DNA of 64,000 nt from Brucella daejeonensis (GCF_014199265.1 NZ_JACIJG010000005.1:248001-312000), one strand, 5' to 3'. Shown: positions 18,663 to 28,114, counted from the first letter of the stretch. Translations and numbers: made by a program. The notes: generated by a model not told the origin, from the letters alone.

Positions 18663-18690
18663 AAATGCGGCCTCCGGGTCGCATTTTTGT
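18663..18690 (+). terminator. Rho-independent terminator of the suf operon
   Basis: Stem AAATGCG / CGCATTT with a 10-base loop able to pair further, then TTTTTG. It lies 15 bases after the sufT stop. Confidence 0.8.
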
Positions 18691-18704
18691 ATCGAGCTAT
18701 GGTC

Positions 18705-19667
18705 TCAGAATCCAGTTGTGCTCGAATAGTGTTTTGAGCTTATTCCAAACAGAGCTCCAAAAAGACCTGTAATACCCCCAAGCGCCATTGCCATCGAAAT
18801 GAGCGCCGGTCCGGCGGTGAACGGCAATGTGAAAACGGATGTAATCAGCTTCCAAAGGCGGCTCAGGAGTTTTGTCGGAAACCGGCGAAGCGCCAGCCTG
18901 CGATTTTTACGATAAAGAACTCCAAACTCCGTCGCATTGTGATCTCTGTTTCTTCGAAAATGGTAGGAAAGACTTATCCGGCAGCAAGGCACCGTTTCAT
19001 AAACGATTGCATCAGGAGCCCAGCCGGTCTTGGCGCTGAGTTTCCTGGCCTGAATCCAGAGATTCCAGTCCTCGCCACCTGCCAGACCGATCCGTGAATC
19101 GAATCTCAAACTCGTCCGACGGAAAAAATCCATCTTTCCCATCCAGCTGCCCGTAGCGATCTTGATGGTGTCGGCCTTGTTTTCGCTCCATTTCATTCTT
19201 GCTTTCCGTTCGGCCTTGATACTGTGTGCCTCGATGCCCGACCAGACCAGTTTTTTCCATGGATTGAGGTTCGGTTTCGCCGGAATTGGCCTGACTGGGG
19301 AACCGACAATATCGAGATCAAGTCTTTGCTGTTCGCTGACAAGCTTGACAAGCCAGTCCGCTTCAACCTGCTCATCGTCGTCGACGAAGACGAGAAAATC
19401 GGCATCGCCCTGAATGGCATATTCGAGTGCGCGATTGCGTGCGTTGGAGATGCCTATGTTTGTTTCAAGAAGATGCGTAACCGTTCTGTCTGCCATTGAA
19501 GAACGAACGTCATTCAGCCATTTATACGATGTATCTTCAGTGTTATTCTCCACTATAAGAAATTCTGTTGTGCATTCGTGGGGGAGGTATATTGATGAAA
19601 GAGACTTGTATAAGTAACAAATCATAACGGGACGATTGCGTGTTGTCGTTGCAATAATGATTTTCAT
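18705..19667 (-). CDS. Family 2 glycosyltransferase
   Basis: A 320-residue GT-A fold protein. It opens with 'IIIATTTRNRPVMICYLYKSL', has the metal-binding 'FVDDDEQVEADWL' and the acceptor-site block 'GGEDWNLWIQARK', and ends with a hydrophobic tail (about 275-305) that may anchor it to the membrane. It should add a sugar to a surface polysaccharide. It has no partner genes nearby and sits between the suf terminator and tRNA-Thr, in AT-richer DNA, which suggests acquisition. Confidence 0.85.
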   Translation of the reverse strand: MKIIIATTTRNRPVMICYLYKSLSSIYLPHECTTEFLIVENNTEDTSYKWLNDVRSSMADRTVTHLLETNIGISNARNRALEYAIQGDADFLVFVDDDEQVEADWLVKLVSEQQRLDLDIVGSPVRPIPAKPNLNPWKKLVWSGIEAHSIKAERKARMKWSENKADTIKIATGSWMGKMDFFRRTSLRFDSRIGLAGGEDWNLWIQARKLSAKTGWAPDAIVYETVPCCRISLSYHFRRNRDHNATEFGVLYRKNRRLALRRFPTKLLSRLWKLITSVFTLPFTAGPALISMAMALGGITGLFGALFGISSKHYSSTTGF

Positions 19668-19890
19668 GTGATTTCATCTAAAAATTAATCAATTTCTATT
19701 ATTTTAATAAAGAAATATTGCGATATAAATGGCAATATATATATTGCAAATAATTGCGAAAGAAAAGATATGGTTTCTTTGGGAGGGCGTCAGGAAAATG
19801 CGACGCCTATCGCCACATTGATGGTATCTGAATGTGGGGAGAGAAAATAATAATAATATTAACACGATAACGTGTCTTGTTATGTGGAAA

Positions 19891-19966
<76 letters not shown>

Positions 19967-20118
19967 ACTTGCGCCCGATTAGCACAAATGCAGCATATGT
20001 AAAACGAAAATTCATCGTTCGCAGGTCATGGTGCCTGGCTTTTTCCTGTGATAGCCAGTGTCGGGTTGGGGAACCAGTGGCAAGTATGCCAGAGTCGGTG
20101 GAGTTCGGGACTGTAACT

Positions 20119-20892
20119 ATGAAAGATAAACCGCTTGCGCTTCATTTTCTTTCATCGGGAGTCGAAGAGTCTCTCCTGGCCCAGAAGGAACTGGTCAGGC
20201 GCTATGGTCATGCGGCCGCTGAAGACGCGGATATCGTCGTTGCACTTGGCGGCGATGGAACCATGCTGCAGGCCCTTCGCGACTTCATGAATACCGGCAA
20301 GCCGATCTACGGAATGAACCGGGGCTCGGTCGGCTTTCTCATGAACGAATTCAGTATAGAAAACCTCCCCGAGCGGATTCTGGCTGCTCAGATGGAAACG
20401 ATCCGCCCTCTGGTCATGGTGGCTGAAACTGAAGACGGCCGCTCGTTCGAGGCTTTGGCAATCAACGAAGTCTCGCTGTTCCGTCAATCCTATCAGGCCG
20501 CGAAGGTGCGAATAACGATCGACGGCAAGGTTCGCCTCGAAGAATTGGTCTGTGACGGCGTGATGGTCGCGACACCCGCCGGTTCCACGGCCTATAATCT
20601 CTCGGCGCAGGGGCCGATCCTGCCGCTCGAAGCGCCGCTCTTGGCGCTGACGCCGGTGAGCCCATTCCGTCCGAGGCGATGGGGTGGGGCGCTGCTGCCG
20701 AAGCATGTGACGGTGCGTATGGACCTCCTGGAAACCGAAAAACGCCCCGTCAATGCGGTGGCGGACAATAATGAAGTCAAATCGGTCAGGTCGGTGACGG
20801 TGCGCGAAGCGCCCAACAGTCAGGTGGCCATTCTGTTCGACAAAAGCCATTCATGGGATGAGCGTATCCTGACCGAGCAGTTCAGGCATTGA
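20119..20892 (+). CDS. nadK: NAD kinase
   Basis: 257 residues from ATG at 20,119; the frame is open from 19,969 but the extra residues are not family-like. '[15 protein letters not shown]' holds the GGDGT active site, '[12 protein letters not shown]' and '[17 protein letters not shown]' the NAD/ATP sites. It phosphorylates NAD to NADP. It is monocistronic. Confidence 0.95.
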   Translation: MKDKPLALHFLSSGVEESLLAQKELVRRYGHAAAEDADIVVALGGDGTMLQALRDFMNTGKPIYGMNRGSVGFLMNEFSIENLPERILAAQMETIRPLVMVAETEDGRSFEALAINEVSLFRQSYQAAKVRITIDGKVRLEELVCDGVMVATPAGSTAYNLSAQGPILPLEAPLLALTPVSPFRPRRWGGALLPKHVTVRMDLLETEKRPVNAVADNNEVKSVRSVTVREAPNSQVAILFDKSHSWDERILTEQFRH

Positions 20893-21189
20893 GTAATCCA
20901 AAGCGTTTTTCAGGTGACGCCCGAACGTTGGCTCGGGCACCAAGCGTGACATAAGATTGCGAATGCCGGATGTTCTTTAGTTTTTTATAAATTGATTTAA
21001 TTTGTTTCGTATTGCCCGGAACGGGTTCAGTACAGCCCCGATCGGAGCAATTTAATATCTTTCGTTGGTATTTTAGTTGACTTTTGCACGCTGTGGACGT
21101 ACGCGATGCTGCAAGAAGACGCTAAAAGCGTTGCAGACGCCTTATTCTGCCTTGGTTCCTGCGCCCGACGACGCGGCTGCAACGACAGG

Positions 21190-22686
21190 ATGGGTGGAAC
21201 TCATTTCCAACAGAGAGCTGCGCCTCCATTGACGACATTTGCCGAACTCGGTCTTTCCCCGAAAGTGATCGCTGCTGTAGACGCGGCGGGATATACTGCG
21301 CCCACTCCCATTCAGGCGGGAGCCATTCCTCCTGCGCTCGAACGCAAGGATGTGCTCGGTATCGCGCAGACGGGCACCGGCAAGACGGCGTCGTTCGTGC
21401 TGCCGATGCTGACGCTCCTGGAAAAAGGCAGGGCGCGGGCGCGTATGCCGCGTACGCTCATTCTGGAGCCGACCCGCGAACTGGCGGCGCAGGTCGAGGA
21501 AAACTTCACTAAATACGGAATCAACCACCGTCTGAATGTTGCCTTGCTGATCGGTGGCGTTTCCTTCGATGAGCAGGAACGCAAGCTGGAGCGTGGCGCC
21601 GACGTTCTCATCGCAACGCCGGGTCGTCTGCTCGACCATTTCGAACGCGGCAAGCTGCTCCTGACCGGCGTCGAGATTCTTGTCATCGACGAAGCCGACC
21701 GGATGCTCGACATGGGCTTTATTCCGGATATCGAGCGTATCTGCAAACTCATTCCCTTTACCCGTCAGACGTTGTTTTTCTCGGCCACCATGCCGCCGGA
21801 AATCACCAAGCTGACCGAGCAGTTTCTGCATTCTCCGGCACGCATCGAAGTGGCGAAAGCTTCGTCCACGGCCAAGACCGTGGCCCAGCGTCTGGTGAAA
21901 TCGAGCAAGAAGGATTGGGACAAGCGCGCCGTGCTGCGCGATCTCATCCGCGCCGAGGGCGACACGCTCAAGAATGCGATTATCTTCTGTAACCGCAAGA
22001 AAGATGTGTCCGAACTGTTCCGTTCGCTGACCCGTCACGAGTTCAATGCCGGTGCCCTGCATGGTGACATGGATCAACGCGCCCGCATGACCATGCTGTC
22101 GAATTTCAAGGATGGCAAGCTGCAATTGCTCGTCGCTTCCGACGTCGCCGCGCGCGGTCTCGACATTCCCGATGTCAGCCATGTTTTCAATTTCGATATT
22201 CCGATTCATTCGGAAGATTATGTCCACCGCATTGGTCGTACGGGCCGCGCGGGGCGGTCTGGCAAGGCGTTCACCATCGTGACGCCTTCAGATACGAAAT
22301 ATCTGACCGCTATCGAGGACATGATCGGCGAAAAGATCGAATGGCTGGATGGCGATCTGTCCACATTGCCTGTCTCGGACGAGACGGAAGAGCCGCGCAA
22401 GGGCAGGAATGCCCGTGGTAAAGGCAAGGATGCCAAGGGCAAATCGAAGGACAAGGATAAAGCCAAGGGCAAGGCGGTAGAAACGCTCGATCCCGCCGAA
22501 CAGCCGCAGCCGGTTATCGAGTCCAGCGACCGCCGCGATGCGATCCGTGCATCGAACGACGAACGCCGCGGCAAGCCGCAGCACGAACAGCATAAGCGCC
22601 GCCGCGACCGCGACGATGACGGTCCGACACCTGTGGGCTTCGGCAACGAGATCCCGGCATTCATGCTGATCCCGACCGGCGTCTGA
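21190..22686 (+). CDS. rhlE: RhlE-type DEAD-box RNA helicase
   Basis: All helicase motifs are visible: Q motif 'GYTAPTPIQAGAIPPAL', I 'AQTGTGKT', Ia 'PTRELAAQV', Ib 'TPGRLLD', II 'DEAD', III 'SAT', V 'ASDVAARGLDIP', VI 'HRIGRTGRAGRSG'. About 90 C-terminal residues are rich in Lys and Arg, as in RhlE relatives, for RNA binding. The start is uncertain: ATG 21,106, ATG 21,190 and TTG 21,229 are all in frame. A TTGACT at 21,075 with a TACGCG-like -10 would start transcription near 21,110, which favours 21,190 or later. Confidence 0.93.
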   Translation: MGGTHFQQRAAPPLTTFAELGLSPKVIAAVDAAGYTAPTPIQAGAIPPALERKDVLGIAQTGTGKTASFVLPMLTLLEKGRARARMPRTLILEPTRELAAQVEENFTKYGINHRLNVALLIGGVSFDEQERKLERGADVLIATPGRLLDHFERGKLLLTGVEILVIDEADRMLDMGFIPDIERICKLIPFTRQTLFFSATMPPEITKLTEQFLHSPARIEVAKASSTAKTVAQRLVKSSKKDWDKRAVLRDLIRAEGDTLKNAIIFCNRKKDVSELFRSLTRHEFNAGALHGDMDQRARMTMLSNFKDGKLQLLVASDVAARGLDIPDVSHVFNFDIPIHSEDYVHRIGRTGRAGRSGKAFTIVTPSDTKYLTAIEDMIGEKIEWLDGDLSTLPVSDETEEPRKGRNARGKGKDAKGKSKDKDKAKGKAVETLDPAEQPQPVIESSDRRDAIRASNDERRGKPQHEQHKRRRDRDDDGPTPVGFGNEIPAFMLIPTGV

Positions 22687-22708
22687 CCGGACGCTATTTT
22701 GGATTGAA

Positions 22709-23080
22709 CTATTCGGCCGCAGCGGAACGCCTGGCGGCCGATTTCTTTTTGGGCTTGGCCTTTTCGCTGCGAAGCGCGGCCTCATAGGCGAGGCGGGCCC
22801 ATTTCGTCATGATTTCCAGATCGTCGAAAGCTTCGCTCGGCACGCTCCAATAAGGCATGGCAATGGGTTCGCCGCCCTTGCGCCCTTCAAAGGTCCATTG
22901 CACGGACCCGGCATCGACGAACTGCGGAGCGGTGAGTTCGTCTGCCTTGAACAACAGTTCGTCGCGCACCACGAGCGCGAAAATCAATCCCTGATGATAA
23001 ATACCTTTTCCGCCGAACATGCGGCGGATACTGACGGGCCCGAAATCCTGCAACAGATCGCGAAGGGTTTCGTCGTCCAT
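22709..23080 (-). CDS. TfoX N-terminal-domain protein
   Basis: 123 residues from ATG at 23,080. The TfoX-N block 'SIRRMFGGKGIYHQGLIFALVVRDELLFK' is clear, and the last 15 residues are Lys/Ala-rich. In Gammaproteobacteria TfoX/Sxy promotes competence; standalone N-domain proteins in alphaproteobacteria have no set role. It is probably co-transcribed with sufA, whose stop it follows by 19 bases. Confidence 0.88.
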   Translation of the reverse strand: MDDETLRDLLQDFGPVSIRRMFGGKGIYHQGLIFALVVRDELLFKADELTAPQFVDAGSVQWTFEGRKGGEPIAMPYWSVPSEAFDDLEIMTKWARLAYEAALRSEKAKPKKKSAARRSAAAE

Positions 23081-23099
23081 GGTCGCCTCTCTCTTTCGA

Positions 23100-23480
23100 T
23101 CAGGCGGCGCCCTGCATCTGGCGGAGACTCTCCGGGGAGGCGGCTTTGATCTCGACGGATTCGCCGCAGCCACAGGCCGAAGTCTGGTTCGGATTGTTGA
23201 ACACAAACCCTGTGCGAAGCGTGGTGACTTCGAAATCCATCTGCGTGCCGAGCAGGAAAAGAACGGCTTCAGGCGCGATGAAGACGCAGGCGCCGTCCTT
23301 CTCGATCACATCGTCGCCGGCTTTGGCTTCCGTCACGAGATCGATGGTATATTCCATTCCGGCACAGCCGCCTTTTTTCACGCCGACCCGGATACCAAGA
23401 GCGCCTTCACGCGATGTGATGATCTCGCGAACGCGATCTGCTGCGGCATCGGTTAGCGTCATGACTGTGAAACGGCCCAT
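23100..23480 (-). CDS. sufA: SufA/IscA A-type Fe-S carrier
   Basis: 126 residues. The three Fe-S-binding cysteines sit at 39 ('KKGGCAGMEY') and 103/105 ('SACGCGE'). A-type carriers pass clusters from SufBCD to apo-targets. In many rhizobia sufA is the last gene of the suf operon; here it is 4.5 kb downstream, on the other strand, coupled with a TfoX-N gene. ATG at 23,480 is chosen because the open upstream extension has no family similarity. Confidence 0.92.
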   Translation of the reverse strand: MGRFTVMTLTDAAADRVREIITSREGALGIRVGVKKGGCAGMEYTIDLVTEAKAGDDVIEKDGACVFIAPEAVLFLLGTQMDFEVTTLRTGFVFNNPNQTSACGCGESVEIKAASPESLRQMQGAA

Positions 23481-23666
23481 TTTCTCTCTTCCGGCATGGT
23501 GCTGGCATCTGATCGGAGAATCATCCAATCTCGTCGCGACGGGCTGGTCTCCCTGCGATTGCCACGTTTTCAATATAGTTAGTGTTGTAACATCATTACT
23601 GCAATACACCAAATCGGGAGCGCGCCTGGCACGCCCCGCTAATCATCGCGAGAAGAGGAGAAACGT

Positions 23667-24305
23667 ATGTCGAACGACCGGATGAAACCTCTCATGCTGG
23701 CTGCCTTGATCGGCCTCCTGGGCACAAGCGCCACAGGTCTTTCGGTTGATGATGTCCTGGCGCAGAAAGCTCCCAAGGCCGCGTCGGGGGAGGCCCCGGA
23801 AAATGCACAGGACAAGCAGGCTTCCAAGCCCGTTGAGGAAACGAAACCGTCCGAGCAAACGCAGGATGCAGCCGATGGCGTGACCGTACCCGACTATCGC
23901 GATGATCGCTCGACACCGCAGGCGCTGATCGAATCCTATTACAATGCGATCAATCGCAAGGAATATAGCCGCGCCTATAGCTATTATTCGGAAGCGGGCC
24001 GGGAGCCTGACTTCAAGACCTTCGTGAAGGGGTATGCAAATACCCGGAGCGTCAAGGTCGCGCTGCGCAAGACCGACCCCGATCCGGGTGCCGGGCAGAT
24101 TTACTGGAGCCAGCCGCTGGCTATCGAGGTGGAAACGGAAGATGGCAAGAAGCAGGTCTTCACGGGGTGCTACACCATCCATCTCACAAACCCGGCAATG
24201 CAGGAAGAACCGCCGTTCAAGCCGATGCAGATCGCAACGGGTTCGCTGACAAAATCGCCGCTGGAACTCGAAAAGAGCGTGCCGGAAGCATGTGAAGCTC
24301 CATGA
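23667..24305 (+). CDS. Exported protein of unknown function
   Basis: 212 residues with an N-terminal signal-like segment (about 1-32, 'LMLAALIGLLGTSATGLS'), an acidic Pro/Glu/Lys-rich linker (33-75), and a folded C-terminal half beginning 'TPQALIESYYNAINRKEYSRAYSYY', which looks NTF2-like. Two cysteines ('FTGCYTIHL' and 'PEACEAP') could form a disulfide in the periplasm. I do not recognise a named family. It is a good envelope candidate but functionally open. Confidence 0.75.
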   Translation: MSNDRMKPLMLAALIGLLGTSATGLSVDDVLAQKAPKAASGEAPENAQDKQASKPVEETKPSEQTQDAADGVTVPDYRDDRSTPQALIESYYNAINRKEYSRAYSYYSEAGREPDFKTFVKGYANTRSVKVALRKTDPDPGAGQIYWSQPLAIEVETEDGKKQVFTGCYTIHLTNPAMQEEPPFKPMQIATGSLTKSPLELEKSVPEACEAP

Positions 24306-24325
24306 CAGAGCGGCTGAAATAAGGC

Positions 24326-24356
24326 TTGACCTTGCCACGATGGCAAGCTGCATCCT
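24326..24356 (+). promoter_or_regulatory. CueR/MerR-type copper promoter with operator
   Basis: A -35 TTGACC (24,326-24,331) is separated by 19 bases from a -10-like CATCCT (24,351-24,356). The long spacer holds the dyad CTTGCCA-CGA-TGGCAAG. Overlong spacers with this ACCTTGCCA...TGGCAAG operator are the hallmark of CueR-type activators. It drives the CopZ gene 100 bases downstream. Confidence 0.85.
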
Positions 24357-24454
24357 GCGCGCATCCGCTGACGCAGAGATGTGCCGGATGGCGGGTCAAC
24401 AAAGCCATGGCGGTTCCGGCCTGTGGGAGCTGCTTTGAAGGAGTAACTGTAGTC

Positions 24455-24652
24455 ATGAAATTTTCCATTCCCAAGATGAAGTGCGGCGGTTGCGCCGATA
24501 ATATCACCGTTGCGCTGCGCAAACTCGATGCAACGGCCCCCATTGAAATCGACCTTGACCGGAAAGAGGTCGAGTTTGGCGGAAATGTTCCGCAGGACAC
24601 CGTGCTTTCCGCATTGGCTGAGGCTGGCTACCCGGCGTCGAACGCTCGATAA
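24455..24652 (+). CDS. copZ: CopZ-like heavy-metal-associated (HMA) protein
   Basis: 65 residues, one HMA domain. The metal site MxCxxC is 'MKCGGC' (Cys10, Cys13), and 'YPAS' closes the ferredoxin-like fold. CopZ proteins carry Cu(I) to a CopA ATPase or to CueR. The start ATG at 24,455 follows a GGAG about 15 bases upstream; the longer open frame is not family-like. No copA or cueR is in the window, so the regulator must act in trans. Confidence 0.88.
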   Translation: MKFSIPKMKCGGCADNITVALRKLDATAPIEIDLDRKEVEFGGNVPQDTVLSALAEAGYPASNAR

Positions 24653-24983
24653 TGTGATTTCCAGGGCGCTTGTGTCTATGCGCTGCAAAAGCTACTTGCC
24701 GGGAAGTCAAAAACTTCCCGGCATTCTCGTCTCTCGCTCGTCTCTTGGATCGGTGGACTGCTGGTTGTTTGAAAGCGCGTTTCGGTGGGATAAGCGCCGC
24801 AAATGCTGTGTTTCATTGACTGGACCCGCGATTTTTGCCACATCAGCGGCAAATCTCGTTTATGGTGCGCTGGCAGCGAGATATGGATCGGGTTCGCCGC
24901 TGGAAAGAAGCGGGTCGATCCATGCTGGCAGATGCTTTGTGGCATGAAACTTCGCATTCCGCGACAAGGAAGGGTTTAGGGCT
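24653..24983. other. Intergenic region with a GC stem-loop
   Basis: About 330 bases without a convincing gene. A perfect 10-bp hairpin GCCGGGAAGT / ACTTCCCGGC with a 5-base loop (24,698-24,722) lies 46 bases after copZ. It has no T-run, so it may be a weak terminator or an mRNA-end stabiliser. Confidence 0.55.
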
Positions 24984-25652
24984 ATGGCAGCCGATTTCCA
25001 GGATCTTCGTACAAAGATGGTCGACAATCAGATCCGTACGACGGACGTAACCGATCTGGCGGTTATCGACGCTTTCCTGACCGTTCCGCGCGAGGCATTC
25101 GTTCCCGCTGCCCGTCAGGTTCTTGCTTATATCGATGAGGATCAGCTTCTCGAAAGCGATGGCCCGCAGCCGCGCTATCTCATGGAGCCGTCGCCTTTCG
25201 CAAAGCTCGTGCAGCTTGCCCGCATCAAGAAAACCGATGTTGTTCTGGATGTCGGTTGCGGGACCGGCTACTCTTCCGCCATTCTCTCCAGACTGGCAGG
25301 CTCGGTCATCGGGCTGGAGAATGATTCCACATTGTCGGCTACCGCGACAGCTCGCCTCGCCGAACTCGGCTATGACAATGTTGTGATCGTTTCGGGCGAA
25401 CTTCAGGCAGGTTACGCTTCTGAAGCGCCATATGACGTGATCGTTATCGAGGGGGCCGTCGATATCATTCCGGACACGCTGCTTGGCCAGCTCAAGGACG
25501 GCGGACGTCTCGTCGCCGTCGAAGGCCGTGGAAATGCCGGGGTCGCGCGGATTTACATCAAGGAAAATGGAGTTGCATCGGGACGTGGTGTGTTCAACAC
25601 TGCGGTTCGCCCGCTGCCGGGATTCGAGCGCGTTCCGCAGTTCGAGTTTTAA
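24984..25652 (+). CDS. pcm: Protein-L-isoaspartate O-methyltransferase
   Basis: 222 residues. The SAM site 'VLDVGCGTGYSSAIL' (near residue 90) and the family blocks 'RTKMVDNQIRTTDVTD' and 'VPREAFVP' fit the Pcm family, which repairs isoaspartyl residues. In alphaproteobacteria it precedes a TolC gene as here, 140 bases apart, perhaps sharing a transcript. Confidence 0.9.
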   Translation: MAADFQDLRTKMVDNQIRTTDVTDLAVIDAFLTVPREAFVPAARQVLAYIDEDQLLESDGPQPRYLMEPSPFAKLVQLARIKKTDVVLDVGCGTGYSSAILSRLAGSVIGLENDSTLSATATARLAELGYDNVVIVSGELQAGYASEAPYDVIVIEGAVDIIPDTLLGQLKDGGRLVAVEGRGNAGVARIYIKENGVASGRGVFNTAVRPLPGFERVPQFEF

Positions 25653-25753
25653 TTTTAGTGCATGGTACAATTCTGCAACGCTGTGGAATTTGTTTGTGTA
25701 TGCTCTGGCGGGAGCAATGGAAATAACCCAATTTAGAGGTTATAGAATTTGCC

Positions 25754-25769
25754 CGAACCGATTGGTTCG
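25754..25769. promoter_or_regulatory. Inverted repeat upstream of tolC
   Basis: CGAACC-N4-GGTTCG, centred about 33 bases before the tolC start. It could be an operator of a TetR-type efflux regulator. No regulator gene is adjacent. Confidence 0.35.
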
Positions 25770-25794
25770 ATAGTTTGGATTCGTTGTTCTTAAA

Positions 25795-27168
25795 ATGAGG
25801 TACCCGGTGTTCAAAACGTGCAAAGGACTGATAGCGGCCGCAGCATTGTTGTCCGGCACCATTTTATCGGGGCAGGCGGCATTCTCGGAAACGCTGACCG
25901 GCGCTCTCGTCAAGGCCTATAAGAACAATGCCAGCCTGAATTATTCCCGCGCAGGCGTTCGCGTAAGAGATGAAGACGTTGCCATTGCCAAGTCCGGCTA
26001 TCGTCCTCAGATCACCGGTTCCTACAATGTAGGGCGCGGCAAGACGCCGACAAGCCAGGGCTACCGCACGACGGGCACGTTCGGCATTGAGCTCAACCAG
26101 ATGCTGTTCGACGGGTTTCAGACCAAGAACAACGTTGCCGCCGCAGAAACCCAGGTTTTCGCCCAGCGCGAAAACCTTCGCAACGACGAGCAGAACAAAC
26201 TCCAGGAGGCGGTAACCGCCTATATGGACGTTTATCAAAATCGTCAGATTGCCGCTCTGCGCGAGCGTAACCTTGCAGCCATGAACGAACAGGTTCGCGC
26301 GGCGAGGGCTCGCCTCGATGTGGGTGAGGGCACCCGTACGGACGTCGCGCAGGCTGACGCCAGCCGTTCCACCGCCGTCGCGGCGCTGAATTCCGCCCGT
26401 GCCGATGTGAAGTCGGCGGAAGCGGCCTATGTGCAGGTTGTCGGCGTTCAGCCTGACAAGCTGGCTGCTGCGAGTGCCGCCAAGAATCTGCCGCGCTCGC
26501 CCGCTCAGGCCTTTGCAATCGCCAATACCGGCCACCCCGGCATTCTCGCGACGCAATATGCGGTGAACGCGGCCGGTTATAACGTCAAGGCCAAGGAGGG
26601 CGCTTTGTTGCCGTCGGTCGGCCTCACGGCAAGCGCCAGCCATCTCGACACCTATGCGGGCACATCGCAGGCCGATGGTAATTCGGCATCCATCGGTGTC
26701 GGCGTTAGCATTCCGATCTATACGGGTGGGCGTAACTCCGCTCAGGTCCGTCAGTCCAAGGAACAGCTTGGCCAGGCCCGGATCGAGGTCGATGTTGTCC
26801 GTGATCAGGTTCGCCAGGCTATTGCCTATGCGTGGTCGCAGCTCGAAGCAGCCCGCGCTTCGGTTCAGGCAAATCGCGACGGTATCGCTGCCGCTCAGCT
26901 TGCTCTCGATGGTGTTATCGAGGAACGCAAGGTCGGACAGCGCACTACGCTCGATGTGTTGAATGCACAGAACGATCTGATTAACGCGCAGATCGCTCTG
27001 GTCGAATCCCAGCGCAATGTGGTCGTTGCAAGCTATGCCCTGTTGAACGCGACCGGTCGCATGACCGCAAAGCAGATGGGCCTGCGGGTTGCTGAGTACA
27101 AGCCGGAAGAACATTACGAGGCCGTCAAGGACAAGTGGTTCGGCCTGCGTACGCCGGATAGCCGCTGA
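25795..27168 (+). CDS. bepC: TolC/BepC-family outer membrane efflux channel
   Basis: 457 residues with a signal peptide (about 1-31) and two tandem OEP repeats rich in Ala, Gln and Arg heptads. Signature positions include 'YRPQITGSYNVGRGKT', 'LNQMLFDGFQTKNNV' in the first repeat and 'SIPIYTGGRNSAQVRQSKEQ' in the second. It forms the trimeric outer-membrane exit duct for RND efflux and type I secretion. The close match in style to Brucella BepC is why that symbol is given; tolC would be equally right. Confidence 0.93.
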   Translation: MRYPVFKTCKGLIAAAALLSGTILSGQAAFSETLTGALVKAYKNNASLNYSRAGVRVRDEDVAIAKSGYRPQITGSYNVGRGKTPTSQGYRTTGTFGIELNQMLFDGFQTKNNVAAAETQVFAQRENLRNDEQNKLQEAVTAYMDVYQNRQIAALRERNLAAMNEQVRAARARLDVGEGTRTDVAQADASRSTAVAALNSARADVKSAEAAYVQVVGVQPDKLAAASAAKNLPRSPAQAFAIANTGHPGILATQYAVNAAGYNVKAKEGALLPSVGLTASASHLDTYAGTSQADGNSASIGVGVSIPIYTGGRNSAQVRQSKEQLGQARIEVDVVRDQVRQAIAYAWSQLEAARASVQANRDGIAAAQLALDGVIEERKVGQRTTLDVLNAQNDLINAQIALVESQRNVVVASYALLNATGRMTAKQMGLRVAEYKPEEHYEAVKDKWFGLRTPDSR

Positions 27169-27190
27169 GCGTGGCAACGCATAATGTTAA

Positions 27191-27220
27191 AAAAGGCGCT
27201 TTCGGGCGCCTTTTGTTTTG
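27191..27220 (+). terminator. Rho-independent terminator of tolC
   Basis: Stem AAAAGGCGC / GCGCCTTTT with a 6-base loop, running into TTTTGTTTTG, 22 bases after the stop. Confidence 0.9.
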
Positions 27221-27394
27221 CAAAAGATTCGCTGATCCGTCACCGTCAATTCTTAACAAATCCATAAAGCTGTGAGTTTGCAGGGACGCGCCTTGGCCGG
27301 GGATTCTCAAAACGGGGATCGTCCGCTACCCTTAATCCATTGATTCTCTGTCTTTTGCAGACATTGTCGCAATACAGGAAAGCGGATAGCAGCC

Positions 27395-28114
27395 ATGGCA
27401 CAGACATCCAGCGCAGCACGTGAACCGTCTATGGAAGAAATTCTCGCTTCCATCCGCCGGATTATAGAAGATAGCGATGTCTCGCGTCAGCCCGTGCCGA
27501 CTCCGCCGGTTCGCGGCGAGGTGGCTGAATTTCGCCGTCCTGTCGCTGAGAAGCCGATGGAGCAAACTGAAAAACCCGCCATGATGCGCGACGTCTTTGA
27601 GGACGAACCGGCCTTGCGCGGTTCCATTGACGACCTTTCAGAGAAGACGGAAGAGCCGGAGGACGAGGATGAAATCGTTCTCAATGCCGAGAATGACGAT
27701 CGCTCGGCCATGAAGCCCCCATTGCCAGCCGAACCGGAAACGGTGATCGAGGCATTGTCTCCGTCGATCGATGCCCCCAAAGTAGCAGAAACACAGGCCG
27801 TTCCCGAACCTGAAGCGGTGAATGCGACGGTATGTGAGGAGGAGCAGGCCGAAGGCACTACTGCTTCGACCGAGCCGGTTGTGAAAAAGCAGCCTGCTGC
27901 CCATATATTGTCACAGGTGGCTGAACGTCAGGTCGCCGCAGCATTCGAGGATTTGAATCACGCGGTTCGTTCCGAGCCGCGCCGTTCGTTCGACGATATT
28001 GCAGCGGAGTTGCTGCGCCCCATGCTGCACGATTGGCTCGATCATAATCTGCCGCCGCTCGTGGAGCGGCTTGTGCGAGAGGAAATCGAGCGCGTGGTTC
28101 GCGGCGAGCGGTAA
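27395..28114 (+). CDS. popZ: PopZ, polar organising protein (DUF2497)
   Basis: 239 residues. The two ends are conserved: N-terminal 'SMEEILASIRRIIEDSD' (12-28), which recruits partners, and C-terminal 'SFDDIAAELLRPMLHDWLDHNLPPLVERLVREEI', which drives self-assembly. The middle is an acidic, Pro/Glu-rich disordered spacer, as in PopZ. PopZ forms a polar hub that anchors the chromosome centromere in alphaproteobacteria. It directly precedes valS, as in Hyphomicrobiales. Confidence 0.92.
   Translation: MAQTSSAAREPSMEEILASIRRIIEDSDVSRQPVPTPPVRGEVAEFRRPVAEKPMEQTEKPAMMRDVFEDEPALRGSIDDLSEKTEEPEDEDEIVLNAENDDRSAMKPPLPAEPETVIEALSPSIDAPKVAETQAVPEPEAVNATVCEEEQAEGTTASTEPVVKKQPAAHILSQVAERQVAAAFEDLNHAVRSEPRRSFDDIAAELLRPMLHDWLDHNLPPLVERLVREEIERVVRGER

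Noticed and set aside
20919-20938. GCCCGA...TCGGGC hairpin after nadK as a terminator
   Set aside because: Six base pairs only and no T tract follow; too weak to call.
25864-27177. A 437-codon open frame opposite tolC
   Set aside because: Antisense shadow of a clear TolC gene and overlaps its terminator.
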